Positions 62,458-64,000 of a DNA stretch of 64,000 nt are shown piece after piece (position 1 is the stretch's first letter; each line of letters starts with the position of its first letter). This DNA is from a gamma proteobacterium symbiont of Ctena orbiculata. Its GTDB lineage: Bacteria > Pseudomonadota > Gammaproteobacteria > Chromatiales > Chromatiaceae. The notes under the pieces were generated by a model. That model did not search any database, was not told the DNA's origin, and saw only the letters and a list, made by a program, of their open reading frames with translations. Where the stretch lies: the NCBI GenBank assembly GCA_003058495.1, contig QBVC01000010.1:60806-124805 (forward strand), written 5' to 3'. A program made the translations under genes and the position numbers.

Positions 62458-63228
62458 ATGCCTGTCACAGTTAACACTAATGTCTACTCCCTTGCGGCAC
62501 AGAAAAACCTGACCCGCACCCAATCCAGCCTAGAAACCGCCGTACAGCGCCTCTCCTCGGGCCTGCGCATCAACATGGCGAAAGACGACGCGGCCGGTCT
62601 GGCCATCGCCCAGCTGCAAACCGGTCAGGCCCGCGGCATGACCGTTGCACAGCGCAACATCGCAGACGGCATCTCCTATCTGAACGTCGCCGACGCCACC
62701 CTGCAGACTGTCAGTGACATGATGCAGCGTCAACGTGAACTCGCGGTGCAATACAGCAGCGGACTCTACACTGCAGCCCAACAGGGCTACATGACAACTG
62801 AGTTCACCGCCCTGGCCACCGAGATCACCGCCGCCATGGCTCGCGCCACCTTCAACGGCACCGCAGTATTCGGCGGTGGTGGTGCCATTCAGGTCGGCGC
62901 CAACGCCGGTCAGACCATCGCCATTACTGCCAACACGATCTCCGCTGCGGCAGCCATAACCGATATCGCATCGGTGGATACGGACCTCAATGCCGTTGCC
63001 GCCGAGTTGGCGAACGTAGGTAGTCTGCAGAGCCGCTTGGATTCAGCCACCCGTGTGGCAGCAGCCATCGAAGAGGCGCAATATGCAGCCGCCGGTCGGG
63101 TCATGGATGCAGACTTCGCCCGTGAAACAGCAAGACTGACGAGTGCACAGGTTGTGCAGCAGGCAGGCGTGGCCGCCCTGGCGCAGGCCAACTCACTGCC
63201 ACAGCTGGCACTGGGACTTCTCAGTTAA
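62458..63228 (+). CDS. fliC: flagellin, short form
   Basis: This is the main filament subunit. At 256 residues it is among the shortest flagellins: the conserved N-terminal (NTNVYSLAAQKNLTRTQSSLETAVQRLSSGLRINMAKDDAAGLAIA) and C-terminal (FARETARLTSAQVVQQAGVAALAQANSLPQLALGLL) D0/D1 domains are joined by a brief Ala/Gly/Thr-rich bridge, so the outer D2/D3 domains are absent. It ends in an unusual extra Ser after LALGLL. Codon choice (AAC, ACC, ATC, CGC) suggests high expression. flaG and fliD follow. Confidence 0.97.
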   Translation: MPVTVNTNVYSLAAQKNLTRTQSSLETAVQRLSSGLRINMAKDDAAGLAIAQLQTGQARGMTVAQRNIADGISYLNVADATLQTVSDMMQRQRELAVQYSSGLYTAAQQGYMTTEFTALATEITAAMARATFNGTAVFGGGGAIQVGANAGQTIAITANTISAAAAITDIASVDTDLNAVAAELANVGSLQSRLDSATRVAAAIEEAQYAAAGRVMDADFARETARLTSAQVVQQAGVAALAQANSLPQLALGLLS

Positions 63229-63238
63229 TACCGGTAGT

Positions 63239-63258
63239 GGGGGGCGACTAAGCCCCCC
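63239..63258 (+). terminator. GC-rich hairpin after fliC
   Basis: GGGGGGC pairs perfectly with GCCCCCC over a 6-base loop, 10 bases after the fliC stop. No T-run follows, so it may serve as an mRNA-stabilising 3' structure or partial terminator between fliC and flaG. Confidence 0.5.
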
Positions 63259-63293
63259 ATGAGATAATGGAATATATTGGGTAGGGTATTATC

Positions 63294-63677
63294 ATGCCAA
63301 ACGTAATCAACAATTTGGCAAATGAGTATGCCTATAAGCGCGATGTCTCCAAGACCGAGCCTAGCCCCGTCACGCGCGTAACAGCCCCCGCAGCAGATGC
63401 AGCCAAAGAGCAGGAGGCGAAGGCTGTAGAGCAGCCGGTGGTTGTCGACAATAAGGCGTTGGCGCTGAATGTCGAAAATCTGGCGCAGATGGTTCGCCGG
63501 GATCTCGAGTTCAGTATCGATGAGGATACTGGCACCCAGGTTTTACGGGTGGTCGACTCCGAAACCGGCGAGTTGGTCAGGCAGATACCACCGGAACAGA
63601 TCTTGCATATTATTTCCCAGATAGAGGAGATGAATGAGCAGATCCTACCGGGTGCGTTATTGGATGACAGAGTATAA
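63294..63677 (+). CDS. flaG: flagellar protein FlaG
   Basis: FlaG proteins influence filament length. The 127-residue product has a disordered Ala/Glu N-terminal half and the FlaG domain: LEFSIDEDTGTQVLRVVDSETGELVRQIPPEQILHI (about 72-107). The usual position between flagellin and fliD supports the call. Confidence 0.9.
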   Translation: MPNVINNLANEYAYKRDVSKTEPSPVTRVTAPAADAAKEQEAKAVEQPVVVDNKALALNVENLAQMVRRDLEFSIDEDTGTQVLRVVDSETGELVRQIPPEQILHIISQIEEMNEQILPGALLDDRV

Positions 63678-63717
63678 TTGTAGGCATACTGAGAACAACG
63701 GCGAGGCATAGCGAGTC

Positions 63718-64000
63718 ATGGCGATTGGTTTCTCTGGTATAGGCGCTGGGGCCGACTGGAACTCGATTATCAATCAGCTGATAGCGATTGAGAGTCAGCC
63801 CCTCGACACATTGCGCGCACGGGAAGCGAAGATCGAACAGCAGATCAGCGATTACGGCTTGATCAAGAGTGCTATCGATTCCTTCAAGTCCACCGTGGAG
63901 CAGTTGACCACGGCCACCGGTCTTGCCGTTTTCTCATCCACTACGACGGATGAATCCGTGTTGACCGTGAGCGCCGACGAAAACGCCGCGGTATCGAGCT
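63718..64000 (+). CDS. fliD: flagellar cap protein FliD, cut by window end
   Basis: FliD caps the filament and places flagellin. Only the first 94 residues are visible. They begin MAIGFSGIGAGADWNSIINQLIAIES, then LDTLRAREAKIEQQISDYGLIKSAIDSFKSTV and a Thr/Ser-rich stretch, as in FliD. The frame stays open to base 64000. A GAGG ribosome-binding stretch precedes the ATG. The gene continues beyond the window. Confidence 0.93.
   Translation, partial: MAIGFSGIGAGADWNSIINQLIAIESQPLDTLRAREAKIEQQISDYGLIKSAIDSFKSTVEQLTTATGLAVFSSTTTDESVLTVSADENAAVSS

Overview
This window is a chromosomal segment of a Gram-negative gammaproteobacterium. The evidence is a homodimeric-type pyruvate dehydrogenase (aceE/aceF), gammaproteobacterial-style flg/che gene order, RimI, RF3, class I fumarase, and sigma-54 and sigma-28 flagellar promoters. 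A sulfur-globule-like secreted protein at the left edge, FNR-like dyads, a TAXI-TRAP transporter and an arsenosugar cluster make a sulfur-oxidising marine or symbiont lineage (Chromatiales/Sedimenticola/Thiodiazotropha-like) a reasonable guess, but that placement is inference.

Layout. 1-0.8 kb: a secreted Gly/Tyr-rich, coiled-coil protein with a strong terminator. 1.1-11.6 kb: the pyruvate dehydrogenase genes aceE and aceF, then a di-haem cytochrome c peroxidase overlapping a large DAHL-PAS-GGDEF-EAL c-di-GMP enzyme, then a lipoyl-domain-bearing dihydrolipoamide dehydrogenase. 11.8-17.1 kb: an esterase, a TAXI-type TRAP solute-binding protein, a fused TRAP permease and a DUF302 protein. 17.5-25.3 kb: a tight seven-gene membrane operon (BPSS1780-type, RDD, SpoIIM, DUF4129, DUF4350, MoxR ATPase, DUF58). 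25.4-29.1 kb: pssA, leuA, a family-4-like uracil-DNA glycosylase and rimI. 29.1-36.1 kb: a SprA-type metalloprotease, prfC, a small conserved gene between direct repeats, an isoaspartyl peptidase/asparaginase paired with an ATP-grasp enzyme, and a glgC-like gene. 36.4-43.2 kb (minus strand): sucA-sucB and class I fumarase-acuI. 43.5-45.1 kb: two convergent Lys-rich small proteins, a degenerate thermonuclease-like protein, tRNA-Arg(CCT) and a small membrane protein. 45.4-47.7 kb: ArsS and two arsenosugar-family transferases. 47.7 kb to the end: a flagellar/chemotaxis block (flgN-flgM-flgA on minus; cheV-cheR-flgBCDE-flgFGHIJKL-fliC-flaG-fliD on plus), with fliD cut by the window end.

How it fits together. 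Complete PDH and 2-oxoglutarate dehydrogenase E1/E2 genes plus fumarase suggest an operating oxidative TCA cycle; one lpdA may serve both complexes. The flagellar block carries recognisable sigma-54 sites (flgA, flgB, flgF, flgG) and sigma-28 sites (flgM, cheV, fliC), giving a two-tier class II/class III reading of the locus. The c-di-GMP enzyme beside the peroxidase is a candidate link between haem/redox state and motility.

Non-coding structure is rich. At least five families of short palindromic or inverted repeats sit between genes, several nested inside each other. I found no rRNA, CRISPR array, integrase, transposase or prophage. The least ordinary gene sets are the ATP-grasp/isoaspartyl-peptidase pair, the peroxidase/c-di-GMP pair lodged between PDH genes, and the nested repeat elements.
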